DNA of 64,000 nt, from the NCBI GenBank assembly GCA_033816765.1, contig CM066294.1:2790001-2854000 (forward strand). Direction: 5' to 3'. A program made the position numbers and the translations under genes. Below the pieces are notes generated by a model. The model worked only from the letters and a program-made list of their open reading frames with translations, was not told where the DNA came from and searched no databases. This DNA comes from Nothopassalora personata (taxonomy: Eukaryota > Ascomycota > Dothideomycetes > Mycosphaerellales > Mycosphaerellaceae). This document shows, in pieces, positions 63,501-64,000 of the stretch. Position 1 is the stretch's first letter. Each line of letters starts with the position of its first letter.

Positions 63501-64000
63501 ACATAGTATTTAAGATCCTTAAAAGCTTGTATAGACTTAAGTAAGTAGCTAGAGATTAGAATCAACTCTATATATTAAAGCTTAGAGAGATTAGATTTAT
63601 ATAGTTAGAGGTGGATCTATGCCTACTTATTTATAAGGAAAAAGAGATTATAATTCTTACATATGTAGATAACATTCTAATTGCTGCACTAAAGTTGATA
63701 GATATTCTCTAGTTTAAAAGAGAACTTAGTAAAGTCTTTAAGATTAAAGATCTTAGTGAACCTAAAAAGATCCTTAGCATAAGAGTTATAAGGGACAGGA
63801 GGAGAGGAATCCTAAAACTTAACTAGGGACACTTTATTAGGGACAACCTTACTAAGATAGGGATAAACTATAAGAAGGCAGCACCTACACACTCACCTAT
63901 AGACAGCTATAAGGCTCTTAGACCTTTAAGCTATATAGATAAGAGGTGTAACAAGGTAGAGTACTAAAGTATTAATAGTATATAGATATAGCTAGCAACA
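60586..64000 (+). mobile_element. RIP-mutated Ty1/copia element, continuation (Pol region), truncated by window end
   Basis: Plus-strand copia Pol can be followed with stops. A Gag knuckle relic lies near 60,800 (YKKDYLIKDCP). The reverse transcriptase reads RWVFNVKRSISGAIKKFKAR, then LVVRGFL, FIETFTPTVRQDTLRVFIAI, ILKSLYRLK, and ILTYVDNILIAA at about 63,655-63,690, where one catalytic aspartate codon has become asparagine. RNase H and the 3' LTR lie beyond 64,000. RIP is clear but milder than in the gypsy relics to the left. Confidence 0.8.

Noticed and set aside
1..64000. rRNA genes, mitochondrial insertions, telomere or origin sequences
   Set aside because: I looked for long conserved rRNA-like segments, TTAGGG arrays and organelle-like coding and saw none.

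Overview
The window looks like chromosomal DNA of a filamentous ascomycete, probably a dothideomycete close to Cercospora/Pseudocercospora. That placement is an inference from short GT-AG introns of 46-121 bases, C-ending codons, the gene families present, and heavy repeat-induced point mutation (RIP) of the repeats. It has two compartments. Positions 1 to about 36,800 are gene-dense and balanced in composition. From about 36,800 to 64,000 there are only transposable elements, most of them RIP-mutated into AT-rich, stop-riddled DNA.

The gene compartment holds, in order: the 3' part of BRF1 (RNA polymerase III factor); an F-box relic; a secreted 5'-nucleotidase-like metallophosphatase diverging from a four-exon secreted dipeptidyl-peptidase V; a small unknown protein; an inositol-monophosphatase-family enzyme diverging from a sirtuin that carries a 4-base duplication frameshift; an NTF2-like protein; a decayed arylsulfotransferase-like gene; a Nudix hydrolase; cytochrome c heme lyase with a GC-AG intron; an unknown fungal protein; a class V aminotransferase; two diverged paralogous loci of unknown function; a tiny secreted six-cysteine protein (effector candidate); a DUF427 protein; an old yellow enzyme with a one-base frameshift; a two-helix membrane protein; a decayed unknown gene; and a 1201-residue DUF1765/UPF0592 protein at the edge of the repeat block. 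These are mostly unrelated single genes with no biosynthetic cluster. The notable trend is the number of broken genes between 11 and 32 kb.

The repeat compartment is a layered record of insertions. A strongly RIP-mutated Ty3/gypsy element (about 36.8-38.66 kb and 44.40-46.2 kb) is split by a minus-strand Ty1/copia element (38,664-44,393) with LTRs and a TAAAG target duplication. Next come relics of other gypsy elements: a minus-strand chromodomain end with a separate zinc-finger/coiled-coil ORF and a tRNA-like cloverleaf on the plus strand, then a plus-strand Gag/protease element. A second copia element (51,969 to beyond the window end), moderately RIP-mutated, is split by a pristine Ty3/gypsy chromovirus at 53,180-60,580. 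That chromovirus has identical 161-base LTRs, a GCTAA target duplication, open gag and pol frames, a C-terminal chromodomain, and a primer binding site complementary to its own LTR, which indicates Tf1/sushi-type self-priming. It appears never to have been through RIP, in sharp contrast to everything around it.
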